From assembly GCF_900102085.1 (NCBI RefSeq), contig NZ_FMVM01000011.1, positions 184,250 to 248,249 of the forward strand: DNA of 64,000 bases. The letters are read 5' to 3'. The notes under the pieces are model-generated. The model did not search any database and was not told the DNA's origin. It worked only from the letters and a program-made list of their open reading frames with translations. Below are positions 27,981 through 37,267 of the stretch, in pieces. The first letter of the stretch is position 1. Each line of letters starts with the position of its first letter. The position numbers and the translations under genes were made by a program. The stretch is from Paenibacillus polysaccharolyticus. GTDB taxonomy: Bacteria > Bacillota > Bacilli > Paenibacillales > Paenibacillaceae.

Positions 27981-28073
27981 AAAAAGTCTGACCCTTCTGG
28001 AGTCAAATGTACCTTTAGTGTAGACGTGATGAAGTCTATCTATGAGTACAGTCCAACAAGGGTCAGACTTTTT
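27981..28073. terminator. large bidirectional terminator between leuA and the aldo/keto reductase
   Basis: Perfect 16-bp stem from AAAAAGTCTGACCCTT (27981-27996) and its complement (28058-28073), with a 61-nt loop and T-runs readable from both strands. Confidence 0.85.
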
Positions 28074-28084
28074 TTATTGTAAAT

Positions 28085-29065
28085 TTACCAAGCGTATGCG
28101 TTAGGGGCGTGTCCGCCAGGACCAGGGAAGATTTCATCCAAACGGTTAAGAGTGGATTCATCGAGCGTCATGTCAAGACATTTCAAGGCGGTCTCGAATT
28201 GCTCCAGTGTGCGCGGACCAATGATTGGCGCAGTAACAGCTGGATTGGCAGCTACCCAGGCAAGTGCAACTGTATCCTGTGGCTCACCAAGATCACGGCA
28301 AAGTGCGGCGAAATCCTCAAGCTGCGTCTGATGTTTCTCAATTCGTTCTGCAATGCCTCCACTGCGAGTCCCTTCAAGTTTCTGTAAGGCATTGCGTCCG
28401 AGCAAACCGCCATCCAGCGGGCTCCATGGAATAACGCCAAGCCCGAGGGCTTTAGCCGCCGGTAATACCTCCAGTTCAGGCAGGCGGCAGTTCAGGCTGT
28501 ATTTATGTTGCTCAGATACAAGGCCGAGGAAGTGGCGGTTTTTCGCTTCGCTCTGAGCAAGGGCGATCTGCCACGCGGCAAAATTACTTGAACCGACATA
28601 TCCGATTTTGCCCTGGTATACTGCATGTTCAAATGCACCCCACAACTCGTCCCATGTGATAACAGGGTCGACATGGTGCATCTGGTATAATTCAATATGA
28701 TCGGTTTGCAGACGCTGAAGAGAGCCTTCAAGGTGACGTCTGATTTTATAGGCGGAGAGACCGGCTTCATTGTTAGGGCCATCTGTTTCATCATGCATGG
28801 AACCGTAGACTTTGGTGGCAAGCACGACCTTTTCACGTCTGCCTCCGCCTTGTTTGAACCAACGTCCGATGATTTCTTCGGTGAGACCGGAATTTTCACC
28901 CCAGCCATAAATGTTAGCGGTATCAAAAAAGTTAACGCCGGCATCCAGCGCTGCGTCCATAATGCGGAAAGCTTCTTTCTCGTCCGTGGCTGGTCCAAAA
29001 TTCATCGTACCGAGACAGATACGGCTGACCTTAAGGCCTGATTTACCCAAATACGAATATTGCAT
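28085..29065 (-). CDS. aldo/keto reductase
   Basis: A 326-residue NADPH-dependent reductase of the AKR superfamily (TIM barrel). It begins MQYSYLGKSGLKVSRICLGTMNFG. The catalytic Asp and Tyr lie in FFDTANIYGWGENS, the Lys in VLATKVYGSM and the His in ELYQMHHVD. The C-terminal cofactor site is PIIGPRTLEQFE. Two ATGs are possible (29074 and 29065); GGAGGG abuts the first and is well spaced for the second. It lies in opposite orientation between leuA and leuB; the substrate is unknown. Confidence 0.9.
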   Translation of the reverse strand: MQYSYLGKSGLKVSRICLGTMNFGPATDEKEAFRIMDAALDAGVNFFDTANIYGWGENSGLTEEIIGRWFKQGGGRREKVVLATKVYGSMHDETDGPNNEAGLSAYKIRRHLEGSLQRLQTDHIELYQMHHVDPVITWDELWGAFEHAVYQGKIGYVGSSNFAAWQIALAQSEAKNRHFLGLVSEQHKYSLNCRLPELEVLPAAKALGLGVIPWSPLDGGLLGRNALQKLEGTRSGGIAERIEKHQTQLEDFAALCRDLGEPQDTVALAWVAANPAVTAPIIGPRTLEQFETALKCLDMTLDESTLNRLDEIFPGPGGHAPNAYAW

Positions 29066-29318
29066 GTTAAACATCCCTCCAGCATACCTGATTTGATTTC
29101 AGCTATATTTTACCTTACCCTGAACTGGCGAACAACTTCGAAGTGCTTGTAATGATCCTTCTTATAGGCAAAAACTATTAAAGTCATAGATTGTATATCT
29201 TGGTCAAATGACCGTAGAATATGATACAAAGAAGAGAGTTATTAATGAGACGATGTTTACACAGAAACGCTAACATGGGCGGATCAGTGATGAATGAAAA
29301 TGAAGGAGTGGACAACCT

Positions 29319-30404
29319 ATGGCAGACGTGAAAAAAATTGCAGTAATCGCAGGTGACGGAATTGGTCCTGAAGTTGTGGCCGAGGCGGAAAAAGTTCTGA
29401 AACGTACGGAGGAAGTGTTCGGTTATCGTTTTGAAACAGGGCACGCACTGTTTGGTGGTATTGCCATTGACGAGAAGGGCACGCCGCTTCCGGAAGAAAC
29501 ATTGACTGTATGTAAAAATGCAGATGCAGTGTTGCTTGGAGCAGTAGGTGGACCGAAATGGGATAATAACAGTAAAGAGTTGCGTCCTGAAACAGGACTG
29601 CTGGGTATTCGTAAAGCGCTTGGATTGTTCTCCAACCTGCGTCCTGCCGTTGTGTTTGACTGTTTGAAAGACGCATCCACGCTGAAACCGGAAGTACTTG
29701 AAGGTACAGACCTGATGGTTGTTCGTGAACTGACGGGCGGAATTTATTTCGGTGAGAAGTTCAGACGTGAAAGTGCCCAAGGTGAAGAGGCAGTGGACAC
29801 TTGTGCTTACAATGTTGCGGAAGTAGAGCGCATCGTTCGTCAAGCATTTGAGATCGCTCAAGGTCGCCGTAAAAAACTGGCTTCTGTCGACAAAGCTAAC
29901 GTACTGGAAACTTCCCGCCTCTGGCGTGAAGTCGTTAACCGTGTAGCTCCAGATTACCCGGATGTTGAACTCGAGCATGTGCTTGTAGACAATTGCGCGA
30001 TGCAGTTGCTGCGTCGTCCGGCAAGCTTTGACGTCATCGTAACAGAGAATATGTTTGGTGACATATTGAGTGATGAAGCGGCTATGCTGACAGGCTCCAT
30101 CGGTATGCTCGCTTCGGCATCGCTAGGTGAAGGAAGTTTCGGTCTGTATGAACCGGTACACGGCTCAGCGCCGGATATTGCCGGTCAAGGCTTGGCTAAC
30201 CCGATTGCTACCATCTTGTCACTCGCGTTGATGTTCCGTACAACGTTTGGCTATGCAGAAGGTGCAGATGCGATTGAAGAAGCGGTAGCGAACGTGCTGA
30301 ATGCGGGCCACCGTACAAGTGATATCGCTGTTGATAAGAGCAAAGCGATCAGCACGACCGAGATGGGCGATCTGATTGTTGCAGCTATTCAGAAAAAAGC
30401 TTAA
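29319..30404 (+). CDS. leuB: 3-isopropylmalate dehydrogenase
   Basis: Oxidatively decarboxylates 3-isopropylmalate with NAD+ in leucine synthesis. A 361-residue homodimeric enzyme. It has [20 protein letters not shown] at the N-terminus, the substrate-binding REL(T)GGIYFG region, the Mg site [10 protein letters not shown], and [16 protein letters not shown] near the C-terminus. ATG behind GAAGGAGTGG. It is separated from leuA by a terminator and the aldo/keto reductase gene, so it must have its own promoter in 29075-29318. leuC and leuD are not in the window. Confidence 0.97.
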   Translation: MADVKKIAVIAGDGIGPEVVAEAEKVLKRTEEVFGYRFETGHALFGGIAIDEKGTPLPEETLTVCKNADAVLLGAVGGPKWDNNSKELRPETGLLGIRKALGLFSNLRPAVVFDCLKDASTLKPEVLEGTDLMVVRELTGGIYFGEKFRRESAQGEEAVDTCAYNVAEVERIVRQAFEIAQGRRKKLASVDKANVLETSRLWREVVNRVAPDYPDVELEHVLVDNCAMQLLRRPASFDVIVTENMFGDILSDEAAMLTGSIGMLASASLGEGSFGLYEPVHGSAPDIAGQGLANPIATILSLALMFRTTFGYAEGADAIEEAVANVLNAGHRTSDIAVDKSKAISTTEMGDLIVAAIQKKA

Positions 30405-30477
30405 GTTTCGTTTTAGCCTTGTCCACTTATTGAGACATTAACAGATCTCAGGTTACAGTCCTGTGGTTCGTATAAGA

Positions 30478-30544
30478 AACAGCCCTTTGATGCCCTAGTA
30501 GACCGTCTTTTGGTTTCTAATAGTGGAGAATGCAAAGGGCTGTT
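30478..30544 (+). terminator. intrinsic terminator of leuB
   Basis: Perfect 12-bp stem AACAGCCCTTTG / CAAAGGGCTGTT with a 43-nt loop, followed by CCTTTCT. Confidence 0.7.
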
Positions 30545-30587
30545 CCTTTCTCATTTACAACTCGAATTCGGCACGAAAATTTCTTAT

Positions 30588-30602
30588 TTATAATTATTAT
30601 AA
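30588..30602 (+). promoter_or_regulatory. PerR box
   Basis: TTATAATTATTATAA is an exact match to the Bacillus PerR operator TTATAATNATTATAA. It lies 20 bp upstream of the candidate peroxiredoxin promoter, suggesting peroxide-inducible expression. Confidence 0.75.
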
Positions 30603-30621
30603 AAAAATAACGTTTATAATC

Positions 30622-30650
30622 TTGACTTTGAGAAGTACGGATGATAACAT
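30622..30650 (+). promoter_or_regulatory. probable peroxiredoxin promoter
   Basis: TTGACT, 17-nt spacer, TAACAT. Downstream, a TACTTG/CAAGTA inverted repeat (30659-30674) would fall just after the transcription start. Confidence 0.5.
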
Positions 30651-30771
30651 TTTATTTGTACTTGAGAACAAGTATCAACAATTTAATGACAGGACAAGCG
30701 CCCTGTGTGCATCCTGATGATGAGCAATCCATATGGATGCTTACATAATCCCAAAGGAGGAATTTTTAGTT

Positions 30772-31311
30772 ATGGCAGAACGTTTGGTTGGTAGACCAGC
30801 ACCAGATTTCGCAATGGAAACAGTATCAGGAGACGGACAAGATTTTGGTTCCGTTAAACTGTCCGATTACCGTGGCAAATGGCTCGTATTCTTCTTTTAT
30901 CCTTTGGACTTCACATTTGTGTGCCCAACTGAAATTACAGCTTTGAGCGATGCTTCCGAGCAATTCAAAGCTTTGGATACAGAAATCCTTGGCGTGAGCG
31001 TAGACTCCGTACACAGTCACAAAGCATGGATCAACACCCCTAAAGACAGCAACGGTCTTGGTCAGTTGAGCTTCCCGCTTGCTTCCGATATTACGAAGCA
31101 AGTAGCTAAAGATTACGGCGTTCTGATCGAAGAAGAAGGAGTAGCATTGCGCGGTCTGTTCATCATCGATCCAGAAGGCGAACTGAAATATCAAGTCGTT
31201 AACCACAACGATGTAGGCCGCAGTGTTGAAGAAACACTTCGCGTACTGCAAGCACTTCAATCCGGTGGATTGTGTGCAATGAACTGGAAACCAGGCGACA
31301 GCAATCTGTAA
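30772..31311 (+). CDS. 2-Cys peroxiredoxin (AhpC/Prx1 family, YkuU-like)
   Basis: A 179-residue thiol peroxidase reducing hydrogen peroxide and organic peroxides. The peroxidatic Cys is C51 in DFTFVCPTE and the resolving Cys lies in GGLCAMNW near the C-terminus, so it is a typical 2-Cys enzyme. The size and C-terminal motif fit B. subtilis YkuU better than AhpC proper, and no ahpF follows. Start at 30772 (MAERLVGRPAPDF) has AAAGGAGGAA upstream; the in-frame ATG at 30733 does not. The PerR box predicts induction by peroxide. Confidence 0.93.
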   Translation: MAERLVGRPAPDFAMETVSGDGQDFGSVKLSDYRGKWLVFFFYPLDFTFVCPTEITALSDASEQFKALDTEILGVSVDSVHSHKAWINTPKDSNGLGQLSFPLASDITKQVAKDYGVLIEEEGVALRGLFIIDPEGELKYQVVNHNDVGRSVEETLRVLQALQSGGLCAMNWKPGDSNL

Positions 31312-31338
31312 GCCGGTTTACTTGAACGATTGATGTTC

Positions 31339-31372
31339 AAGCCCTCATCCCCCTCGGGATTGAGGGCTTTTT
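31339..31372 (+). terminator. intrinsic terminator of the peroxiredoxin gene
   Basis: AAGCCCTCA / TGAGGGCTT stem followed by a T-run. The following 31373-31667 stretch holds no ORF; a CCGGTAAT motif occurs twice near 31520 and 31544. Confidence 0.88.
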
Positions 31373-31667
31373 GCAACCTTTTTCAAAGATATACCGTTAA
31401 CTTAATAAAGGTGTTTGAACAAGCTGTCAGACGTGTTAATAATGTAATAGAAGAAGATCTTCTTTTTTATAAAAGAAAGAGGAATTGAAGGCTTGTAAGG
31501 CGAATAGGGTATGGAAACCCGGTAATTTAAGTCATTCCGGTAATCCGCATTTATAATTTGCATATGAATGTGATACACTGTTTGAACGATTCCCTTTCGG
31601 AGGTCTTTCAAGTGCACGGGTGTATATTGACTAAATTCCCGGCACCTAATAAGGAGGGTGAACAAAA

Positions 31668-32084
31668 ATGAGTTACTGTTGTGGGGCAAGTATGGTGGGA
31701 ACGAAGGGCACGCTGAAGCATTACCGCACCCAGGTTCATAATGTTCCCCTGCTGTTTTGTCCGGTGTGTCACCGGGTTGAGGTGCATTACAAGGTTGAGA
31801 ATGAATATGAAATTCTTGCTGAATATGCGCATGGCGATGGGGCTTCTGAGATTGATTTTCAAGACTATGTGACAGAAGACGAGGATGCCATCTTCGAAAA
31901 TTGCGTAAACCGTGAAAGTGAAGATGCAATGGTGATTGTTCAGCGTCAGATTGATATGTCACTTGATCTGCTACGGCTCGCCAAGGAAATGAAGGATGAG
32001 AAATGGGAGAGCGAATTGAAACGCCGCCTTGCCGTCATGAGTCAACGAAAACTTAAAATTCAGCATAACAAGACTGGGCTATAG
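31668..32084 (+). CDS. zinc-ribbon protein of unknown function
   Basis: A 138-residue soluble protein. The N-terminus carries C4-C5 and C31-x2-C34 (LLFCPVCHRVEVHYKV), a likely zinc ribbon. The centre is acidic (residues 50-80, TEDEDAIFEN) and the C-terminus is a basic amphipathic helix region (KRRLAVMSQRKLKIQHNK). A strong AAGGAGGGTGA site supports the start. It is followed by its own terminator and appears monocistronic. The zinc binding is inferred from Cys spacing; function unknown. Confidence 0.7.
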   Translation: MSYCCGASMVGTKGTLKHYRTQVHNVPLLFCPVCHRVEVHYKVENEYEILAEYAHGDGASEIDFQDYVTEDEDAIFENCVNRESEDAMVIVQRQIDMSLDLLRLAKEMKDEKWESELKRRLAVMSQRKLKIQHNKTGL

Positions 32085-32141
32085 ATTGCAGTGAGATGTG
32101 ACATGGATAGACCAATGTCTATATCTGTAATAAGCAATATG

Positions 32142-32186
32142 AAACGAAGCTGATCTCCCTTTATGGAGAGGAGGCTTCGTTTTTTG
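32142..32186 (+). terminator. intrinsic terminator
   Basis: AAACGAAGC / GCTTCGTTT with an inner ATCTCC/GGAGA stem and a T-run; it closes the zinc-ribbon gene. Confidence 0.85.
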
Positions 32187-32247
32187 TGTTTTAGAGTGAT
32201 CTTTTCTTTTTTTTTGCAAAATAATTTCCATTCGACACTTTCTCCGA

Positions 32248-32277
32248 TTGACTCTATTCCCTAAACTTGTCTATGAT
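32248..32277 (+). promoter_or_regulatory. sigma-A type promoter of the histidine kinase gene
   Basis: TTGACT, 18-nt spacer, TATGAT. It implies a 5' leader of about 270 nt. Confidence 0.6.
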
Positions 32278-32284
32278 AAAAGCA

Positions 32285-32554
32285 GACTTGCAAAAGAGGC
32301 GGAGCAAAATAAAGGGTTTTCGTTTGGGAATTGGAAAAGGTTAGTAAGGAACAAAACGTAAATGATTTTTCCGGACATTCTTGAATGAGCCGGATTAGAC
32401 CAGCTTAAGTTCCGGACATGCCATCCTATTTTCGGCTCAGCCCCCTAATGAAAGGGACCCGGTAATCAATAAAAAATCGGCCCTTCCTGTTTCTGTGATG
32501 ATATGATGTCCGAACGGCAAAGTTTATCATTTACGTGAAAAGGAGGAACCTGAA
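32285..32554 (+). other. structured leader of the histidine kinase gene
   Basis: No ORF. A compact hairpin at 32370-32394 (TCCGG / CCGGA enclosing CATTC / GAATG) is followed by a second copy of TTCCGGACAT near 32411. A GGGACCCGG block lies near 32454. I could not assign it to a known riboswitch. Confidence 0.35.
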
Positions 32555-33661
32555 GTGATTCGTGAATTTCAGGATATAGCGCCTCAACCAACGGATGTGA
32601 TTCCTCAAGTACATCTGGATAACAATAAGTATGAAAATGTACTAGAACACATGGATAGCGGTATTATGTTATTTGATAATCATGGGGTCTTGACGTTTAT
32701 TAACGTTCAGATGGCTAAGCTGCTGGAGCTGCCGAGAGATCTGTTAAGCGGTTGCACGTTAATGCAGATGTTGCGTCTGCCCCAGATGAGCCGATTTAAG
32801 AAAAAGAAAATTTTACGGATTTATCGGGAAACGATCTTTCATCGTAAGCGTTATCATGAACTGACGGATGAGTATGGAAGGCACTGGCTTGTGACCGTGA
32901 CGTATGGTGATCAGATGGATGGCGATTTTCTTTTTAGTGTCAAGGACGTTTCGGATTATAAGCAGATCGAGCAGACGGCCTATCAAAACGATAAACTGGC
33001 TATGCTTGGCCGCATCTCCGCATCAATTGCTCATGAGATCCGTAACCCGTTAACTGCCATTCGCGGATTCATCCAGTTGCTTCGGCCCCACCTGCTACAG
33101 CTGGGTAAAGACGAGTATGCCAGAATCATACTCACCGAGATCGACAGGGCAAATGACATTATCTATGAATTTCTGAACTCCTCGAAACCTTCGGCTCCGC
33201 AGAAAACGGTCATGACCGTAGAATCTTTGCTTAAAGAGGTCGTTCTATTGACCGAGAGTGAAGGGTTGATGAAAGGATGCGAAATTCTGCTTGAGGTGGA
33301 TGACACCCCGCTTAATGTATCCATTGATGTGAAACAGATCAAACAGGTCATTCTGAATATGGTCAAAAATGCAATGGACGCCATTGAAGAAGTCGGTGAA
33401 GAATATACAGGCTTGATCCGAATCACAACAGCTACGGAAAATAATTTTGTGCAAATTACGATTGCGGATAATGGAAGAGGTATGGATCATAACACGCTGG
33501 TACGCTTATTCGATCCTTTCTTCACCACAAAAGAAAGCGGCACGGGTTTGGGACTTTCCGTGAGTTACCGTATTATTAAAAATCATGGGGGTACCATCTC
33601 TGTGGATAGTAAAAAGGGTGAAGGCACCAGCTTTATGATCAAGCTTCCACTGGTGAATTGA
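32555..33661 (+). CDS. PAS-domain sensor histidine kinase (sporulation-kinase-like)
   Basis: A 368-residue cytoplasmic kinase with no membrane segment. A PAS domain (about 25-135) is followed by the HisKA dimerisation domain with phospho-acceptor H160 in SIAHEIRNPLTAIRGF. An HATPase domain follows with N, G1 and G2 boxes (NMVKNAMDAI, IADNGRGM, GTGLGLSVSY). This layout is that of KinA/KinE-type or NtrB-like orphan kinases feeding Spo0F, but no partner regulator is adjacent. GTG start with AAAGGAGGAA. Signal unknown. Confidence 0.9.
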   Translation: MIREFQDIAPQPTDVIPQVHLDNNKYENVLEHMDSGIMLFDNHGVLTFINVQMAKLLELPRDLLSGCTLMQMLRLPQMSRFKKKKILRIYRETIFHRKRYHELTDEYGRHWLVTVTYGDQMDGDFLFSVKDVSDYKQIEQTAYQNDKLAMLGRISASIAHEIRNPLTAIRGFIQLLRPHLLQLGKDEYARIILTEIDRANDIIYEFLNSSKPSAPQKTVMTVESLLKEVVLLTESEGLMKGCEILLEVDDTPLNVSIDVKQIKQVILNMVKNAMDAIEEVGEEYTGLIRITTATENNFVQITIADNGRGMDHNTLVRLFDPFFTTKESGTGLGLSVSYRIIKNHGGTISVDSKKGEGTSFMIKLPLVN

Positions 33662-33781
33662 CACAAACGTTTTCTGAAGGGATCGGTATTTTGCCGATTC
33701 CTTTGTTTTTTGTTGGCAGGATAAGGGTTATAGTTAGAAATGAATGCGAATACATAAGCATCGCGGAAGGAAGGGATTTGT

Positions 33782-34747
33782 TTGAATATTCAAGATATGG
33801 AGCAAATGAACGGACAATTCATGGAACATGTAGGCAAAGTGATTGTGGGTAAAGAGCATACGATGGAACTGATGTTGACAGCGATCATTGCATCAGGTCA
33901 TGTACTTCTGGAAGATGTGCCTGGTACAGGGAAAACAATGCTAGCCAAATCGATGGCGTCTTCACTGGACTGCACATTTCAGCGGATACAGTTTACACCC
34001 GACTTGTTACCATCCGATCTGACGGGTATTCATTTCTATAATCAAAAATCAGGGGATTTCGAATTCAGGCCCGGACCGCTGTTTGCGAATCTTGTACTGG
34101 CAGATGAGATCAATCGGGCAACACCACGTACACAGTCCAGCTTGCTCGAATGTATGGAAGAACGCCAGATCAGCATTGATGGTTCAACAAGACAGCTTGA
34201 GCGGCCGTTTATCGTTATCGCGACTCAGAATCCTATTGATAATCAAGGAACATTTCCGTTACCCGAAGCTCAGATGGACCGGTTTATGATGAAGATTCGT
34301 ATGGGGTACCCAACTGATGAAGAAAGTGTAGAGATCCTAAGAAGGACGGTGGCTAGCCGCTCAGTAAATGATCTGTCTTCTATTATCTCGCGCGAGCAAC
34401 TTCTGAGAGCACAGGAAACGTATAAGACGGTTAACATAAACGAGGACCTCCTGCTTTATATTGTACAACTCACTGAAGCAACGAGAAAACATTCTGAACT
34501 GTCACTTGGGGTGAGTCCACGGGGGGCTCAGGCGCTTCTAAAAGCAAGTCAGGCATGGGCGGCACTTCACGGTAGAGATTATGTTGTACCTGATGACATT
34601 AAATTACTGGCAGAGCCTGTTCTGGCTCACCGCCTGGTGTTTCGTAATCGAATCAGACAGCAAGAAGGACTTGCGGAACTCATCATTCAACAGATTCTGA
34701 CCGAAACCGAGGTGCCAACCGAGACACTTACTACAGGCGGACGTTAA
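33782..34747 (+). CDS. MoxR-family AAA+ ATPase
   Basis: A 321-residue AAA+ ATPase, a probable chaperone for maturation of a VWA or membrane complex. Walker A is EDVPGTGKTMLAKS near residue 47, Walker B DEINRATPRTQSSLLECMEE near residue 110, and sensor 1 ATQNPIDNQGTFPLPEAQ. The start appears to be TTG with GAAGGAAGGG upstream; a later ATG (33797) is possible. The next gene begins 4 bp after the stop, forming the common MoxR-DUF58-membrane protein operon. Confidence 0.9.
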   Translation: MNIQDMEQMNGQFMEHVGKVIVGKEHTMELMLTAIIASGHVLLEDVPGTGKTMLAKSMASSLDCTFQRIQFTPDLLPSDLTGIHFYNQKSGDFEFRPGPLFANLVLADEINRATPRTQSSLLECMEERQISIDGSTRQLERPFIVIATQNPIDNQGTFPLPEAQMDRFMMKIRMGYPTDEESVEILRRTVASRSVNDLSSIISREQLLRAQETYKTVNINEDLLLYIVQLTEATRKHSELSLGVSPRGAQALLKASQAWAALHGRDYVVPDDIKLLAEPVLAHRLVFRNRIRQQEGLAELIIQQILTETEVPTETLTTGGR

Positions 34748-34751
34748 GCTT

Positions 34752-35867
34752 ATGGCACTTCTATGGCTTGTCGTTGTCGGGAGTTTAGTGATTGTGTTGC
34801 ATGGCATATGGTTTGGACGGCCTGTGTTGCGAAATCTCAAGTATAGTAGACAGTTCAGCAAAACAAGGTGTTACGCTGGTGATGAACTGGAGATGATCGA
34901 AACGATATCCAATGAAAAACGAATTTCTGTACCTTGGCTTAGACTTGAAGCAATGATGCCTGCTTCATTTGTGTTTCGTTCAGGTTCAGGTATGGATATT
35001 AGTCAAGGTAATATTTATCAGAACCATAAAAGTGTTTTCACATTAAAACCGTATAATCGGATTACACGCACTCATCCGTTTGTCTGCTCCAAGCGGGGTG
35101 TGTACACGATGGATACAACTACCATGACCGGTGGAGATCTATTTGGAGTATGGCGTTCCTCAAAGCCGATTCCTGTGCAGATGACGATGATTGTATATCC
35201 TTCATTGGTTAACACGGAAGATATGCCAGCCATCTATCAAGTGTGGCAAGGAGAGGTGGAAGTTTCTCGCTGGATTGTGGAAGACCCGTTTCTAATCCTG
35301 GGGGTGCGGCCTTATGGGGCTGGTGATCCAATGAATCGTATTCACTGGAAAGCAAGTGCGCGGACAGGAGAACTTCAGGTGTACAAGCAAGGCTGGACGG
35401 CAGATCCCCAGTCATGGATTATTGTAAATATACAGGACTCTGCTGAGATGTGGAGTGTGGTTACTCGGCCTGAACTGATTGAGCAGGCACTCCGCTACGC
35501 AGCCACTGCAGCGGTAGAGGCTATTGGAAGAGGCTTGCCTGCTGGATTTGCACATAACGGCTACCATGTAGGCGGGGGACGCGATGTACTTCGTATTGAA
35601 CCGGATTACGGCACACCTCATCTGGAGATGTTACTGGAAGCTATGGCTGAAACTGAATTAAAGTGTCTGGTACCGATGGAGCAGTTTTTGCAAGATGAAG
35701 TACGATTGAATGAAGAAGAGAAGCAGATTCGCAGTTATTTGTTGATTACATCATATGTCTCGGTTGCCATGGAACATGAAATCGAACGTTTGCATGAGCA
35801 GGGGCATCGGGTAACGGTTTTGCCTGTAGAGCAGTTAAAGCGTGATACAGGGGCGGTGGGCGCATGA
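34752..35867 (+). CDS. DUF58-domain protein
   Basis: A 371-residue protein with one or two N-terminal membrane helices (residues 1-25) and a long C-terminal region. The DUF58 signature GVRPYGAGDPMNRIHWKASART is near residue 180. DUF58 proteins almost always neighbour MoxR ATPases, as here, and are thought to be part of a cell-envelope or stress complex. It starts 4 bp after the MoxR gene and overlaps the next gene by 4 nt. Confidence 0.88.
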   Translation: MALLWLVVVGSLVIVLHGIWFGRPVLRNLKYSRQFSKTRCYAGDELEMIETISNEKRISVPWLRLEAMMPASFVFRSGSGMDISQGNIYQNHKSVFTLKPYNRITRTHPFVCSKRGVYTMDTTTMTGGDLFGVWRSSKPIPVQMTMIVYPSLVNTEDMPAIYQVWQGEVEVSRWIVEDPFLILGVRPYGAGDPMNRIHWKASARTGELQVYKQGWTADPQSWIIVNIQDSAEMWSVVTRPELIEQALRYAATAAVEAIGRGLPAGFAHNGYHVGGGRDVLRIEPDYGTPHLEMLLEAMAETELKCLVPMEQFLQDEVRLNEEEKQIRSYLLITSYVSVAMEHEIERLHEQGHRVTVLPVEQLKRDTGAVGA

Positions 35868-37183
35868 GTGAAAAGGATGCAATAAAGCGAGTGCATATCA
35901 TATCCATCTTGGCTGTTCTTTCAATAGGCATATATTTGTTTCCAATCTTTACGATCACATCATTGTATACCCGTGCTTATTTTCCATATCTGTTGTTCGG
36001 CTTATATGTTATGGCAGGCCTGTTCGGTCTATGGATTCAGCATCGTTTTACGAGCGTTATTGAGAAAAGCTCATTCGTTCGAGGTGTAATGGCATTTGCT
36101 ATCTGTATTTTGTTCGTATGGGTTTCTGGCATGTTACTGACGCTTTCACTCCCAGCAATCATTACACTTGGAGCAGGTTTATTTATTGCTGCACTCACAG
36201 GTTTGAATTTTGATTCTGCTTTTTATTCGAGCAGGCTGTGGCGCCTGCAACTCGTGGGTGTAATCAGTGCCATTGTATCCACGATCGCGGCAATGCAAAT
36301 TGAGTTCATGCTACCGATGCAGATGTACACGGGATACATCTATGCTGCTGGAGTCATCAGTTTTGGATGTTGGATTGTGGGACAATACAGGGCACAACTG
36401 GATCGTGCGGTACTTAATGATGGCAAGCGCAGATTGGTACTGCGGGAATTCACACGAGCAAACCACCTTCGGATCCTATGGATGTTAATTATTATTGCAG
36501 GTATCGGTGCTTTTCCGAGTCTTGCTGCATGGCTCGCACCGTTGCGGGATCGTCTGCTTGCGTGGATCAGAGGTCTGTTCGGAGCTTCTTCACCTCAGGA
36601 ACCGCCACTTACACCTGAGATGCCGAATGAGCCGATGAACCTGCCGGATGAGTTCAGAGAGCCACCTTCAGATCCTTCTTTATTCTGGGAAATCCTCGGC
36701 TGGATCGTTTTTGGGGCAGCGGCAGCTGTGATTTTATGGCTTTTGGTCAAACTGGGCAGAACCATCATGGACAAACTGGCGGAGCGTTTCAAAGGATTGT
36801 TACAGCCTGGGCAAAAAAGACAAGAACCGAGAACGGAGTATGTCGATATCAGCGAAACGCTGGAGGTGCCCACAAAGGTTCGTAAACGATGGTTCCGCAA
36901 AAAGGAACCTGTCCCCACTCAGGCTGGAGAGCGTATTCGATACTATTATCGGGTATGGGTAAGCAATGCGATGGATCGGGGAGTAAAGGTTGAGAAGTCT
37001 TATACGCCACTAGAGACAGCGGAAAGCATTAAAGAGAGTTATCTTAAGAGTAAAGAGGGCACAGAGCAAGAGTTGGCAACGAGGCTTCCTGAAGTCTATA
37101 ATGCTGTGCGCTACGGGAAGAAAGATGAACATAACCCGGATATGATTGAGATGGACCGAATCTGGAAATCTTACAGTAAATAA
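35864..37183 (+). CDS. multi-pass membrane protein with C-terminal DUF4129-like domain
   Basis: A 439-residue membrane protein. Five to six helices lie between residues 10 and 215, and an extracytoplasmic Pro/Glu-rich stretch (about 240-265) precedes one further helix at about 272-296. The C-terminus is basic and cytoplasmic, with RYYYRVWVSNAMDRGVKVEKSYTPLETAE resembling DUF4129. In related loci this position is often held by a transglutaminase-like protein with a DUF4129 end. Here I see no transglutaminase Cys-His-Asp set, so it may be a reduced version. It overlaps the DUF58 gene by 4 nt. Confidence 0.75.
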   Translation: MSEKDAIKRVHIISILAVLSIGIYLFPIFTITSLYTRAYFPYLLFGLYVMAGLFGLWIQHRFTSVIEKSSFVRGVMAFAICILFVWVSGMLLTLSLPAIITLGAGLFIAALTGLNFDSAFYSSRLWRLQLVGVISAIVSTIAAMQIEFMLPMQMYTGYIYAAGVISFGCWIVGQYRAQLDRAVLNDGKRRLVLREFTRANHLRILWMLIIIAGIGAFPSLAAWLAPLRDRLLAWIRGLFGASSPQEPPLTPEMPNEPMNLPDEFREPPSDPSLFWEILGWIVFGAAAAVILWLLVKLGRTIMDKLAERFKGLLQPGQKRQEPRTEYVDISETLEVPTKVRKRWFRKKEPVPTQAGERIRYYYRVWVSNAMDRGVKVEKSYTPLETAESIKESYLKSKEGTEQELATRLPEVYNAVRYGKKDEHNPDMIEMDRIWKSYSK

Positions 37184-37267
37184 GCCCGGAATCCCTTTAC
37201 TTTTCTTGTCACGTTCAAGTATCATGAGAGGAATACACAAGTTGGTCAGAAAAGGAGCAGACATTTA

